From assembly GCA_001599595.1 (NCBI GenBank), contig BCHH01000013.1, positions 230,543 through 294,542 on the forward strand: a stretch of 64,000 bases of DNA, written 5' to 3'. The notes under the pieces were generated by a model that was not told the DNA's origin, made no database searches, and saw only the letters and a program-made list of their open reading frames with translations. This document shows positions 11,580-22,116 of the stretch, piece by piece; position 1 is the first letter of the stretch, and the number at the start of each line of letters is the position of its first letter. A program made the translations under genes and the position numbers. The DNA comes from Beverwykella pulmonaria. Lineage: Eukaryota > Ascomycota > Dothideomycetes > Pleosporales > Melanommataceae.

Positions 11580-13337
11580 TCAATTCTTTGGCTTCTTCCG
11601 CACCAAGCCGGCCGCCAGCGTGTTCACCCCATTATTTGCGGATCCGGCGGCAGCACTGGAATCGGCAGCCTCCATCTTGGGCTTCTTCCTGACCAAGCCG
11701 GCACCGAGCATTTGAACACCTTTGTCGGGTACACCCTGGCTGCCTTCCGCGGCCTCCGGCTTCCTCTTCTTCCGCACTCCAATCACAGTGGTTACAGGTG
11801 TTGCTGCAGCATTCCCACCTACTGTCGCTCCTGCAGCTTCTTTTTTGCCGACGACGGTCCAGCTCCAGTTCTCTGCTCCGCCCAGGACTGAGATCTCGTC
11901 TTTCCATCTTTTGGTGCTCCGGGCTGTGGCGGCTGGGGTCGCGAAATTCTGTTGTAGTAGGACTTCATGCGCCCGGTTATAATCTCGTGATGAGAACAGG
12001 ACTTTGCCTCGAGTATGCGCTGGCCAGGTGAAGTACGCTGTCGCGTCTGGCGGGAGCTTTGACGATGCACCCTGAGAGCCGTTCGACGTAGTAGAGAGTG
12101 TTGACGTCGAAGATTTTATCCTGGGAATAATGAGAGGAATAGGCCCCGTCTCCGTGTTCACTTTCCGCCTGCGCGGCTTCTTGTGCGTTGATTTTCTCTT
12201 TGGCGGCGTCATGAGAGCCACAATCCTCTCCTGTGCCTCATGCTGGGAGAAGGATTGAGAGGGCTCGTTCTCGTCTTCCTCCGGTATCGAGAGCGTGGGC
12301 GGCGTAATGACCACCCAGATAAACCCTACTATCCTTCCTGAAGAGCATTCCTGCCGGAAAGCCATCATCTCCCAGAACTGGTCAAGCGTTTTGATGTTTT
12401 TCCATTGGCCGTTGCTACGGCTCGGTGTCCCGCCTTCTTGTGTCATAGCATCACTGCCGCGGTCCGGCAATTCCTCGTCTAGCTCATCGAGATATCTAGA
12501 CTTTGGGTCGTCTGGGAAATGCGGTACGAGACATCGCGGTGGAGCTCCTGGATGCGGCGCAATTTGGAGTAAGGGATGGGAGGGTGCCCAGCGGCGAGGT
12601 GTTGTGGGCGAGGGCGGGGGCGGGACGTAGCGGAGGATGTCGTAGGGGTCGAATCCAGGTATTATAAGATGACCCTTCGCGGTGTACTCTGCTTTCGACG
12701 AAGAGCTATTGCTCACAGCCCCAGCCTTGCCCTCTGCCAGCTGTTCCGTGAGCGGCTTCTTCTCAGCCTCGACTGCGTACTCCCGCACAAGCGGGTCCAG
12801 AACCTTGCACCACCATTTGACCAGTCCTCTATCGTCCAACACATGCTTGTCTGTGTTCTCGATGCTCGCCGGGAAAAGGTACTGATCTTGCGCCCTAGCA
12901 AACAACGAAACTACCAGCTTCCTGCCTTCCCTCTGCCGTTCCCGCGCCAGCCAGGAGACAAAAGTCCCGCATATCGCCTTCAAAGGTGATCCGGCTTGTG
13001 ACCGCGGGAGGTTGAGTTTCGCGAGATAGCCCGTAGAGTCGGCCTTCGAGACGAAGATGGTCGTGAGGTGCTTCGTTGTATAAATTAGAACCTCAATGGC
13101 AAGAACGAGAAGCTCGTCTACCGTTCCAGAATCGGCCCCATCTTTGGGTACTATCGAGACGGCCAAGAATTGTGATTCGCAGAATGTTCGTTCAGGCTTG
13201 AGGTGCGGTGGTGCCGAGTACAGGGCTGGGGACTTGGTCGGGGGTGTCGAGTAATGATAGAATGTGAATGGCACATCTTTAGGTAGCGCGTCGGCGAGCA
13301 GATCCTGGAGAGAGTTCGAGGTAGCAACATCAGCCAT
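11580..13337 (-). CDS. RTT109: histone H3 acetyltransferase Rtt109 (KAT11)
   Basis: A single exon of 585 residues starts at ATG 13337. The fold markers of fungal Rtt109 are all present: FCESQFLAVSIVP (52-64), SKADSTGYLAKLNLPR (97-112), WWCKVLDPLV (175-184), the acidic motif HFPDDPKSRYLDELDEELPD (273-292) and FWEMMAFRQECSSGRIVGF (321-339). The enzyme acetylates newly made H3 on K56 and, with Vps75, on K9/K27, in the nucleus before deposition. The first 50 and last 200 residues are low-complexity. The C-terminal tail carries the motif L(G/A)AGLVRKKPK twice, at 544-554 and 574-584, where one copy is usual to my knowledge. RTT109 is divergent from the mL57 gene across 212 bp. A Vps75-like gene lies at 519-1636. 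Confidence 0.95.
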   Translation of the reverse strand: MADVATSNSLQDLLADALPKDVPFTFYHYSTPPTKSPALYSAPPHLKPERTFCESQFLAVSIVPKDGADSGTVDELLVLAIEVLIYTTKHLTTIFVSKADSTGYLAKLNLPRSQAGSPLKAICGTFVSWLARERQREGRKLVVSLFARAQDQYLFPASIENTDKHVLDDRGLVKWWCKVLDPLVREYAVEAEKKPLTEQLAEGKAGAVSNSSSSKAEYTAKGHLIIPGFDPYDILRYVPPPPSPTTPRRWAPSHPLLQIAPHPGAPPRCLVPHFPDDPKSRYLDELDEELPDRGSDAMTQEGGTPSRSNGQWKNIKTLDQFWEMMAFRQECSSGRIVGFIWVVITPPTLSIPEEDENEPSQSFSQHEAQERIVALMTPPKRKSTHKKPRRRKVNTETGPIPLIIPRIKSSTSTLSTTSNGSQGASSKLPPDATAYFTWPAHTRGKVLFSSRDYNRAHEVLLQQNFATPAATARSTKRWKDEISVLGGAENWSWTVVGKKEAAGATVGGNAAATPVTTVIGVRKKRKPEAAEGSQGVPDKGVQMLGAGLVRKKPKMEAADSSAAAGSANNGVNTLAAGLVRKKPKN

Positions 13338-13549
13338 GGCAGGACTGTGAAGATGGCAAGTAAGGGGGGCAGACGCGGTGTTGAATTGTGAGCGCAGGCT
13401 ACGCGTAAAGCGAGCTAGTCTAAATGCGGCTGGCTCGAAGACGGTAACTTTTCCACTCGACCATCACCTCCACCCTCAGCGAGCTACGCAGTAATTATCG
13501 CCGCCAATTCTCCACCCACCGATCAGAAACTCTCCATCTGCAGTTCCCA
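13338..13549. promoter_or_regulatory. compact bidirectional promoter between RTT109 and mL57
   Basis: Only 212 bp separates the start codons of two divergent genes. No TATA-like box is obvious. The right half is C/T-rich (CCACTCGACCATCACCTCCACCC), resembling a leader for the plus-strand gene. Shared regulation is an inference from the spacing. Confidence 0.5.
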
Positions 13550-14485
13550 ATGGCATCCAAACGGCCTCTCCGCGCCCTAACATACGCCACAACATGTCCT
13601 TTCCGCCCCACACGGCGCCCACAACCCTCCCTCGTGCGGACCTCCGCATGCGCATTCTCAACCACCACACCCTCTCTCAACTCTGAATATGAGTCCGAAG
13701 CCTCGGAGAAACCACGCTGGAAACAGACCCCCCAGCGCATGGTAGCACCCTTCCGAATACGGCCGCTACCTAAAGGCCCCGTCTTCAAAGTGAACCAAGA
13801 CCCGCGGAGGTTAGACGACGCATATATACGAATGCTGGGGCCGGGAGGGGACAAGGTGTTGAGCGAGGAGGTGAAGTGGCTGGCGGTCACGCACAAGAGT
13901 TTTGATCACGGACGGAGGGGGTTCAACGATCGGTTGGCGTTTTTGGGTATGTAGGAGTGGGGGGTTGGAAAGCAAACGAAGAGATTAGGGACTGTGCTGA
14001 CGGTGAAATCAGGACGGAGGATAGTGTCATTGCAGACCTCACACGCGCTGCTCAATTCCCCGCAAGTCGAATCCTGGCCGAAAGACGAAGCAGGACGACC
14101 GCTACCGGATGAATTTGGACGGAGGCCATTCCTGCATGCCGCGCTGAGCGGTCTGCCCGGACTAACACAAGAGGCAGAGGACCGCGTGCTGGAAAAGTCA
14201 CGATTAGCACCAATTGCAGAGCGGTACGGGCTTGATAAGGTGACACGTTGGAAACCAAAACAGGTACGCACCAATCTTATGGATAGTTCATTGCCACAAA
14301 CTTATTCATACACCGCTAAGATCCCCCAGACCGCCGACCTCAAAGCTTCTGGCCTCGAAGCTGTCCTCACCACATCACTGTACTCCATAATCGGCGCCGT
14401 AGCGCTCGAACGCGGCGGCGAAGTCGCTAACAAAGTGGTGCAAGAGAAGATCTTGACACCACTCGGCTTCACATTCTCCGAATAA
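13550..14485 (+). CDS. MRPL15: mitochondrial large-subunit ribosomal protein mL57 (RNase III-like)
   Basis: Predicted exons are 13550-13946, 14013-14263 and 14330-14485, giving 267 residues with consistent phases (1 and 0). The N-terminus is a typical mitochondrial presequence: basic, no acidic residues for the first 40 positions, with LRALTYATTCPFRPTRRPQP. The mature part has the RNase III-like fold of mL57: LSEEVKWLAVTHKSFDHGRR, then GFNDRLAFLG, RRIVSLQTSHALL, and near the end LEAVLTTSLYSIIGAVALERGG. The catalytic ExxxD/DxxxE pairs of true RNase III are not evident, which fits a structural ribosomal role. A dedicated mitochondrial RNase is the alternative, less likely. Confidence 0.87.
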
Positions 14486-14820
14486 CCCACGTCTATCTGT
14501 AGATTAGGTAAAACTCTGTATAATATATACCTCGAGTACACAAGCCCTCCAATTGGCCGCAGAACTAGCGCAAAATGCTGCAGTGAAAGACTAACTGATG
14601 TGACCACCTACTATCTGCCTGAGACCAAACGCTCAACACCAAGCTTACACCCTCCCTTCTTCCCACTAAACCACACAGCCTTCCACTATTAAACAGCTCC
14701 TGTACACCACATCCGGATTTCACCCTCCAAACGCACTCTACTAACAACATCACTGCATAGTCTCGCCTTCCAACACCACCTCACCCCCGAATCTACAATC
14801 TCACACCACCATTACCCACA

Positions 14821-15243
14821 CCATGCCCTCTCACCCCTCCCTAACCTGCTCTAGCTCTCCAGAGAGGTCACTAACTATCCTAGAAGACGAGGTAGACTAG
14901 TCCGGCTCCTCGCTCACCTCCTCCGTCCCAGCCCCGCTCTATAAAGATCCCTTGCCCGCAAAAAAAGCCACAGAAGTCCTCTAGCCCTACTCAAAAGCTC
15001 ACTCTTGTTCCCACCTGGACGCTATCCAAGATCCAGTCGCTGGATAGCCTGGTCTCATCGCTGAAGGTGCAGAAAGAGGATCGCAGGAGGCAAGTCAAGA
15101 AGAGCGAGAAGCGGGCAAAGGCAAAGGCAAAGGCAAAGGCAAAGGCAAAGGCAAAGGGTGCGGAGATGATGATGCATAAGCTAAAAGCGGCGCTGGATAA
15201 GAGTGTTACTGAGAAAGCCGCCCTGAATCAAAGGAGATCGTGA
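14821..15243 (+). pseudogene. decayed hypothetical protein with an Ala-Lys repeat
   Basis: From ATG 14821 the frame reads protein-like (ERSLTILEDEVD) but hits TAG at 14896. It continues protein-like (SGSSLTSSVPAPLYKDPL) to another TAG. A second frame then stays open from about 14900 to TGA 15241-15243, reading TLSKIQSLDSLVSSLK, then KSEKRAKAKAKA and KLKAALDKSVTEKAALNQ. That last part looks like a basic coiled coil. Two stops plus a frame change suggest decay. The family is not recognised. A multi-exon gene remains possible, but I found no good splice sites. Confidence 0.35.
15114..15155 (+). repeat. (GGCAAA)7 hexanucleotide microsatellite
   Basis: Seven perfect tandem copies of GGCAAA. In the open frame through this point they encode alternating Ala-Lys. 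Such tracts are unstable and useful as length markers. Confidence 0.95.
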
Positions 15244-15574
15244 GAGAATTGGAATATGCGGTGTCATGCCAGGGGATTGGGACGCGGAGGGAAGATGGCG
15301 TGGGTAGAGCGATGAGAAGGGTATTCTGGATGTCAGGATTCAGTGGTTTGGATTTTAGGAATGTTTCACGATGCTATGGTACGGGAGGGAAGAGAGGAGA
15401 CAGAGAGAGAGAGATTGTTTACACGTAATGTACAGTAAAGACAGCAATGCACAGTTCACATTCCGCCCACCTCAAAATCCCCTTGATACTAAAACCTGAC
15501 GGGAACCATGCCTGACATTAAGGATTAAAAACGACAGCTACTCTACTTACCAAACAAAAGAGAGAACTAAATCC
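15244..15574. other. short intergenic region
   Basis: This is the 3' flank of the minus-strand membrane protein gene. A small GA-rich tract (GACAGAGAGAGAGAGATTG) lies at about 15398. Nothing else was seen. Confidence 0.3.
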
Positions 15575-18500
15575 CTACCGCAAAAACCCATCCTGATCAT
15601 ACAAGCTCCCTGGTGTCCCCCCACCCCCACCACTGGGCGGACAAACCTGAATTCTAACATCAACATTCGGGGTCCCGATGCCCAGCACACTCCTCATCGT
15701 ACACCTGCTTCCCTTTTTCTTCCTTTCCCCAGTCTCATCTCTAGCTTGACCTCTACCTCCACCCACCCCACTCTCCCTCTTCTTATCGTGGTGTTTTTCT
15801 TCCTTCGCCTCGTCCTTGGTGACTTCGAATTCGCACTTTTGGGAACTGTACTTGGAGATGGGGGACGAGGATAACGGAAGGAAGCGCTGTTTGGGCTTGG
15901 TGGGCGGGTGTGGAGGCGTGGAAGCCCAATATTTCTCACCGTCTTCCCAAATGCTAGAGCTTCTATCTGCTATATTTGGACTTGAAGATTCGAGACAGCG
16001 GGGTGTACAAGTGCTACTGTCGGTATGCTGTTGAGCACCGGCTGTCGTGTTGTGTTGTGTAGGCGTGCGAGCATGCGTCGGTGTCTCACAGGCCTCTCCC
16101 TCTTCTTCCTTCATTTCTAAGATGGTAGCCTCCTCCAAATTTTCCAGCAAATCTCCCACCAATCGTCGGTCCTCCTCCTCATCCCACTCCTCTTCTGTAT
16201 CTCCCTCATCCTCGCCCACACCTTTAGCATTATCCTCCTTGCCTTCCATCTCATCAAGCCAGCTCTCTTCCCCAGGAAGCGCAATGCTATCCTCCCGCCC
16301 CAGCCTCAGATACCTCCGCTCGCCTCTTCCGCCTTTCTCCCGCTCCGCATCCGAATTCATACGCCGCAGCTTCTGGATCGAGGAGCGTAAGGAACTTGGC
16401 GGTTTCCCGCCTGGGCCGGTAAGTGGGGAGAAGGTGGGCATGTTGGTGAAGTTTAAAGTGGGTGTGGGAAGCGTACCGTGCTTGGGGCGGGGCGAACAAG
16501 GGGGTTGTGGGAGGGCGGGAGAAGAAGATGGCTCTGGAGAAGAGTACGTGGAGCTTGAAGGGGATATGTTGCCGGACTGTGTGTATGAGCGTGCGCGCTT
16601 GAGGCTGGGTGAGTCGGCGGGTGCCTGTGTTGGTGGGCTAGAGGGTAAGGCAGCTTCGAGGATGGGCTCGAACATTGAGCGTGCGGAACCGGAGCTGTTC
16701 GGTACGGGATTGCTGTACCGGTTGTTGTTGGTTGGACTCATGAAACTGGTGTTTGCGTTGTTGAAGCCGCTGTTCAGTATGCTGAATCTGTCTTTGCTGA
16801 GTGTTGCTGGGCCAATGGTGTTTAACGTATACTCTTCCGGGATGGTGGTGTCCTTAATGAGGAGGTTGTAAGCTGAACGATCTTGGGGAAGTGCATGCTG
16901 TGGGAGCGTCTTTGGCGAGATTGGCGGTGAATCTTCAGAACACAGTTGTTCGTAGTTCGCTGTTCGAGCACATGTAGCCGGTGACTCTTCAGGAATAATA
17001 GAAAACGGGGACGAGAAGCTCCTGGCTGCAGGACTGCTTGTCAACGCCCGGTACACGAGATGCGGGTACTTAGGATCAAGCTTGTCTGTTGGACGAGTAC
17101 GCTCGGTGTCTTTAGGTAGGAGAACATCAAACGGTGAAGAAGGACCATATGGAGAGTCGGGCGTTCGAAGTTCATTGTCGAACTCGTTCGATGGTCGAGA
17201 CAATGCGAATGTTGGCGGCGGCGATGCGATCGTATGTACAGAGCCTATTCCATGGCAAGGGCTTGGGAAAGCTGAAATGCTGAAGACAGACCCTGTGCTT
17301 AGCCGATTGAGCCCTTTCCCCGAGGATTGTGGGAAGACCGGTGCAGCGTTAAATGATAGAGGTGATCTAGCAGGACCATGGTCATAATTTGTCATGGAGA
17401 GCATGGGCGAACTGGGAGTTAGTGAAGCTCGAATATATGTTGCATTAATATTAACTTCAGGATTAAAGATCGAAATGCTCGGGGGACGGGGAAGAGACCG
17501 TGTGTTAGAGAAGCCGAGACCAACACTGTTTCTCTTCTCAGTCGTGGTCGCGTTGGGTGATTCTTCGAGTATGTCATTCATGAATGATGGACTTGGGGAT
17601 CTGCTTGGTGGGCCTAAAATGGTTGGAGCGAGCGATATGCGAACGCAGTTTTGTCGTCGATGGCCTTTGCGTGCACTTGGACTTCCCTTCAACGCTGATG
17701 GCTTTCCGGAAGAAAGAGGTGCAGGATCCCACTGAAAAGGGTTGCCATTGCTACTTCGTGTGGATGATGCTTGAGTCGAGGCTTGCGAGAGTTGCCGTTG
17801 CGGGGCTCTGTGGTTACCAGACATGCCTAGAAGGCTGTATGAGCTCTTCTGACGTTCCTCAGGGGATCCATATGCGCTAACATAAGAGCCTGATTTGCGA
17901 CGAGGAGTTGTCATGCTTCGTACTGTAAGTGGACTACAGGTCGGAGACGATACTTTGCTCAGCGTGACTGACTTGGCGGTCTTCACACTAATGGATTGCA
18001 TGCTTGAGGAATTGGACATAGTTGAGCTCCTGCTCTCGGCTCGTGATCGATCCCGAGACGACGATGTTACTGAGCTGAATCGAGCTGCGCTACTCTTGAT
18101 CGAACTCTGCGAACGTTGGTTCTTCCCGTGCAGAGTGAGTGTGTCTCGAATCGGTCTTGGCCCTACAATTATAGAGTTCCTCCAGTCGCGCTTGGTACCC
18201 TTCTGCACGCGGACATTGGTCGAATGTGGCAAAATCGGACTTGACTGAGTTGCGAGAACAGAGCTGCCAGCCGATTCAAAACTGGACACAGAAATGCGAG
18301 AAGGACTGCGACTGAGGAGACTGCGTCTTCGAGACTCGCTCTTGATCCGCGCAACCTCCAGGGGCAAAGGAGGGACAGTGGCATCTGGGGCGGTTCCAGA
18401 AGACTGATTGCACATGCTTGCCGATCTCACGTGAAGTTTTGGGTGTGGTAGCCGAGACATTGTCCCAGCTGTAGTGCTCATAGGAATCCCGGTCACTGAC

Positions 18501-19228
18501 CTGGATCGATTTGGTCGTACTCGTAGCACTGTTTTGGTCATAGGCTTGACAGTCAGGCTTCTTCGAAGAGGCTCCGATTGTACGGCATTGTTGATTTCTG
18601 AATCTCCCTCTTGCCACGTATTTCGAAAAGCTGGGTGGTGCTGGAGTAATGATTGATCCGAAGTTGGGCGACTTGAGCTCTTCCTTGGGGGGGTTGGATC
18701 TCCTCCGAGAGGTCCACTGAGTACAGGTACAAGAGGCGATGGTTTAGGGCTCTCAATGACTGTTGATAGTATCGGGACCCTGATCTTTCTCAGATGGATA
18801 TTTCTCCCAGACGCCCGGCGCGCAGAGAAAGGCCATGAAAGGCGGCTGGACCTGCTCACAAATCCAGCAGGCTTTGGAGTCGCGTAATGGGGCGGAACGG
18901 ATGACGGTTCCGGATTGATAGTCTCTGTGGACGGCAATGCGCCCCAACCAGACTTCGTGTTGAACGGGAAGATGGTATTGCGCCTAAGCACTGCGCGCGG
19001 TTTCTTGATGGACTCTCGTTTCGCGTCCTTTTGCGACTGCGCGATGACAATGCCTCTTTCTTCAAGGTCCGCCAGTAGTCGTTTGTGGTTTCGAACTGCT
19101 CGCAGAAGGAGAATGATGAGGCCAACGAGAAGCCCAAGCATTACCATTCCCACTCCCGTCAATATCGCCGCCAGAGCGGTCGTGCTCAATTGTGCGATAG
19201 ATGCAGCACGTATCCTGAGAAATGCCAT
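15575..19228 (-). CDS. large Ser-rich single-pass membrane protein, unknown function
   Basis: A single uninterrupted exon of 1,217 residues, with start ATG at 19228. Residues about 17-43 form one long hydrophobic helix (LAAILTGVGMVMLGLLVGLI then ILLLRAV), followed by a basic stretch (RNHKRLLADLEERG). This predicts a signal anchor with a large cytoplasmic C-terminus. The remainder is low-complexity, rich in Ser, Pro and Arg, with many SP/TP dipeptides that could be proline-directed phosphosites. A strongly acidic block lies near residues 1000-1070 (KGVGEDEGDTEEEWDEEEDR). No enzymatic domain is recognised. The open frame without stops over 3.6 kb and the codon periodicity argue that it is real. 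Possible roles such as cortical scaffold or polarity factor are speculation. Confidence 0.8.
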   Translation of the reverse strand: MAFLRIRAASIAQLSTTALAAILTGVGMVMLGLLVGLIILLLRAVRNHKRLLADLEERGIVIAQSQKDAKRESIKKPRAVLRRNTIFPFNTKSGWGALPSTETINPEPSSVPPHYATPKPAGFVSRSSRLSWPFSARRASGRNIHLRKIRVPILSTVIESPKPSPLVPVLSGPLGGDPTPPRKSSSRPTSDQSLLQHHPAFRNTWQEGDSEINNAVQSEPLRRSLTVKPMTKTVLRVRPNRSRSVTGIPMSTTAGTMSRLPHPKLHVRSASMCNQSSGTAPDATVPPLPLEVARIKSESRRRSLLSRSPSRISVSSFESAGSSVLATQSSPILPHSTNVRVQKGTKRDWRNSIIVGPRPIRDTLTLHGKNQRSQSSIKSSAARFSSVTSSSRDRSRAESRSSTMSNSSSMQSISVKTAKSVTLSKVSSPTCSPLTVRSMTTPRRKSGSYVSAYGSPEERQKSSYSLLGMSGNHRAPQRQLSQASTQASSTRSSNGNPFQWDPAPLSSGKPSALKGSPSARKGHRRQNCVRISLAPTILGPPSRSPSPSFMNDILEESPNATTTEKRNSVGLGFSNTRSLPRPPSISIFNPEVNINATYIRASLTPSSPMLSMTNYDHGPARSPLSFNAAPVFPQSSGKGLNRLSTGSVFSISAFPSPCHGIGSVHTIASPPPTFALSRPSNEFDNELRTPDSPYGPSSPFDVLLPKDTERTRPTDKLDPKYPHLVYRALTSSPAARSFSSPFSIIPEESPATCARTANYEQLCSEDSPPISPKTLPQHALPQDRSAYNLLIKDTTIPEEYTLNTIGPATLSKDRFSILNSGFNNANTSFMSPTNNNRYSNPVPNSSGSARSMFEPILEAALPSSPPTQAPADSPSLKRARSYTQSGNISPSSSTYSSPEPSSSPALPQPPCSPRPKHGTLPTPTLNFTNMPTFSPLTGPGGKPPSSLRSSIQKLRRMNSDAEREKGGRGERRYLRLGREDSIALPGEESWLDEMEGKEDNAKGVGEDEGDTEEEWDEEEDRRLVGDLLENLEEATILEMKEEEGEACETPTHARTPTQHNTTAGAQQHTDSSTCTPRCLESSSPNIADRSSSIWEDGEKYWASTPPHPPTKPKQRFLPLSSSPISKYSSQKCEFEVTKDEAKEEKHHDKKRESGVGGGRGQARDETGERKKKGSRCTMRSVLGIGTPNVDVRIQVCPPSGGGGGTPGSLYDQDGFLR

Positions 19229-20604
19229 CGTTTCTTCCTCTGTCTCTGATCAATGAGCCTAGTTACTACTCGATCTATCGTTGTCGCCAGTTGCATTAGG
19301 CGGGTACTGTTCTTGAGGTCGATTGGATTCGTATGGTGTATATGCGCACTGCTGTTAGGCGTAGCAGTAACAACAGTCCTCCTCTTTACAATATGTCTTT
19401 GCGCCTGGGAAAAGAACGACTCAGCGCACTCGCGGCAAAAGTGTTTACACAGACACGGAGGGGTTGGGAATTTTCACAGTGAAGCTTCATATCAGTTGTC
19501 TCTGGGCTATTTCGTTGTTGACACAACAAGACGTCAGGAATGTAGCGGAAATATTGAAAGAAAAATAGGCCTAGACTATACCGAGCCAGGGAGATGAAGG
19601 AATGCACTCGTGCGGTCCCCCATCCAGCGAAACGAGCAGACGACATTTTGGGATAGAAAAGGATTGGTCAGTCTGCGATGTAGGCTTCCGTATTGATTCT
19701 TGGTCCATACAGCGATACATGTGATCCGTTAAGAGATCAGAAGTCTCGTAAAGTGATCACGGTCTGCCCACCGAGTCTTCTGTTGCGACAGCTGAGAAGT
19801 TTTATGAGGCCTACTCAGGCCATAACTGTCGTGAAGAACGATTGTTCGTGTAGAATGTAACGTATTCTGCGTCAGTATGACTGTCGAAGGGGAAAGACAA
19901 CGATTCTGGTGACAGGCGTCAAGGGAGCGCAAGATTTCGCAGTTTGAGACATTATAGTCTCAGAAATCATCAAGACATGATGAGCCTTGTATTATTCAAC
20001 ATACATTGTATCAGTGACTAGGGAGTGGGTATTTTTTCCTGGCACGAACGGTACTCACAAACATGGTGTCGTAGTCGTTCTCAGTAAGACAGGAGTTCCG
20101 AGGCTCTGCGAACCAGCAGCATCATTATGTTTATCGTAGCACTGAGTCTTTGTTCTTTAGAGACGGGAAACGCGGTCGCGTCCGTCATTCCTGGGACGCC
20201 ATGAACGTGGCTTCTACGCGAGACAACGGTCTGCAACTCAGATGGCGCAACTTGAATCATGGCCTTAAACAAAGCCTGTAGCAGTATGAGGTGACTTCTG
20301 CAATCGAAAAGAGATTTAATGAAGAGGTAGCGAGAAAGTCGGGAATGTAATGAGGTTGAGAATGATTGCGTATTACAAAGCGGCTCAAATGAGGGCAAGT
20401 ATCAAGGGTTGAAGTAGTTTATTGTGTATGGCACTTTGAGCATCGCAAGTTCGGCATGGGTCATTATAGCTTTGTTTGAAAATTCGGTTCGATTCATTCC
20501 GTGGTATATCGTATTTAAGAAATGAGCGGTCAGAACGCCAGCCCTGGGTATAAAATTATGAACGAGAAGTAGACAACAAAACCCAATCATTCCCTTGCTT
20601 CTAA
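19229..20604. other. intergenic region, 1.4 kb
   Basis: The right part is the 3' flank of the pepsin-like gene and the left part the promoter of the membrane protein gene. Short open frames on both strands lack protein-like composition. No gene is called. Confidence 0.3.
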
Positions 20605-22116
20605 CTATCTTTTCTTCCAGAAGAAAGGCATTGCAGTCTTCGGCGTTTTCGGCGGCGCATCAAACTCCTCAATCTCCATCTGCGCGAACTTTGCCTGCTT
20701 CCCCTTCTCTAGCTCCTTCTCCATCTTCTTCTCCGCACGCCTCCGTTTGCAGCCCAGTATAAAGCACCAGGTAAAGCCTGCGATACCGATGCCTCCAATC
20801 ACGCCTCCTATGACCGCTCCGATCAATCCCTGCGATGCCCATGCAGATTGCTTTGGCCGTACGTAGGCTACGGGAGTGGATCTTGGGCAGAAGGTTTCCG
20901 GCATGACGGCGTTATTCTTCTGGACGGCTTCGGCGAGGAAGAAGGTTTCCGCTTCGAAATCAGCCATGAGGTAGACTTGTCCGAGGAAGGCGGCAGAGAG
21001 GTAGAATGGGGCGTTCGAATTTTGCTCACGGTATTGGATCGGGGTGATATTCGAAAAGTTCGAAAGGACTTCGGACGGGAGGGTTACGACGAATCCATCA
21101 TCAAGGACGATCGACAGAGAGCCAGTGAAAGCATTCTTCAGTTTCAAAGAGTTGTCGCCCCAGTAGTTGTCTTTGTCCGCGCTTAGTTGGGACATGAAGT
21201 TCTGGGTGATGTCGTACGGAAGAGAAAGTGGGTATTGGTCGGTGGTGAGCTCGGCCTCAAATGTATCGGGCCGGGACTTCATGGAAGGAAACTTCGCCGT
21301 GTCGAAAAGAGAGACGTTGCTGTTGGGGTCTTTGGCGTCGGTGATGTAAATGTCCTTGACGCGAACGGTCATTGGATTCAACCTGCTGGTATTCATTGGG
21401 TATTGGTGAGCGGGTCCTGTGAAACGGCCAGAATCGTATCCTCCGAATGTGTTGCTGCCGTTGACAGCGCCCCCCGCCCGATTGAACCCTTGTCCAATGT
21501 ACAGGGAGTACGTCCTCCCCGCAATCAAATCATTGTCGACGAGACCCCGTAGAACAGTCGAATCGAGGCCCATACCTAGAATGCTGGGTGTAATGGACCC
21601 GCTTAGGGCAATCTCGATGGTTGAGTTATCAAGGAGCGTCTGTGATGCACCATCCGTCTCGAAGTAGTGTGTATAAAGGTGAACACTGTCTTGTCCAAAC
21701 GTTCCAATGAAGCTTTGGTTTGCGCGTTTGTCTAGCGACTGGACGTCACTTCGGTTTACAAAACTTGAGTGAATGTAAGCACAGAGCGTGCGGTATTAGA
21801 GGCGATCAACGTACGTGTGAGAGTCTTCACTGTTGTAGAACCCTCCCGTGCTTGTCAGACAGTTATTGAGAGTGCTGTTCTTTGCGCAGTAATTCTTGTC
21901 GGCAAATGAAATGTGGTTTTGGGATATGGAGGGCCAGAGGCTCTGGTTCTGTGCTGGCGATCCAACCCCGATGAATGATCCGTACTGAAACACTGCGGAG
22001 TCGTGAACGGCTCTTTTGTGGATGTCGACATAGATGGGAGGCTTTGAGCAGTTGAAAGCAACTGTTGACTGAGCCAACAGCACAGTTGCGGAGAGATACA
22101 AGACAAGCGATGCCAT
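20605..22116 (-). CDS. pepsin-like (A1 fold) membrane-anchored protein, probably non-catalytic
   Basis: Predicted exons on the minus strand are 22116-21815 and 21763-20605, with a 51 bp intron, giving 486 residues. I chose ATG 22116 because it starts a clean signal peptide (LVLYLSATVLLAQSTVAF); an in-frame ATG at 22275 would add 53 residues with a second hydrophobic stretch. The lumenal domain has the pepsin-family layout: FQYGSFIGVGSPAQNQSLWP, GFYNSEDSHT, SFIGTFGQDSV, SITPSILGMGLDST and AFTGSLSIVLDDGFVVTLPS. Where active members have D(T/S)G after the GSPPQ motif, this protein reads WPSISQN, so the first catalytic Asp seems lost. Near the C-terminus a Gly-rich membrane helix (GLIGAVIGGVIGGIGIAGF) precedes a basic, coiled cytoplasmic tail. 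It has several N-glycosylation sequons. It is likely a cell-surface or secretory-pathway protein; sensor or adhesin roles are inference. Confidence 0.8.

Noticed and set aside
16047..16871. 274-codon plus-strand open frame rich in Ser and Leu
   Set aside because: It lies wholly antisense to the 1,217-residue gene. Its composition is what the complement of Ser/Glu-rich codons gives, and no domain is seen.
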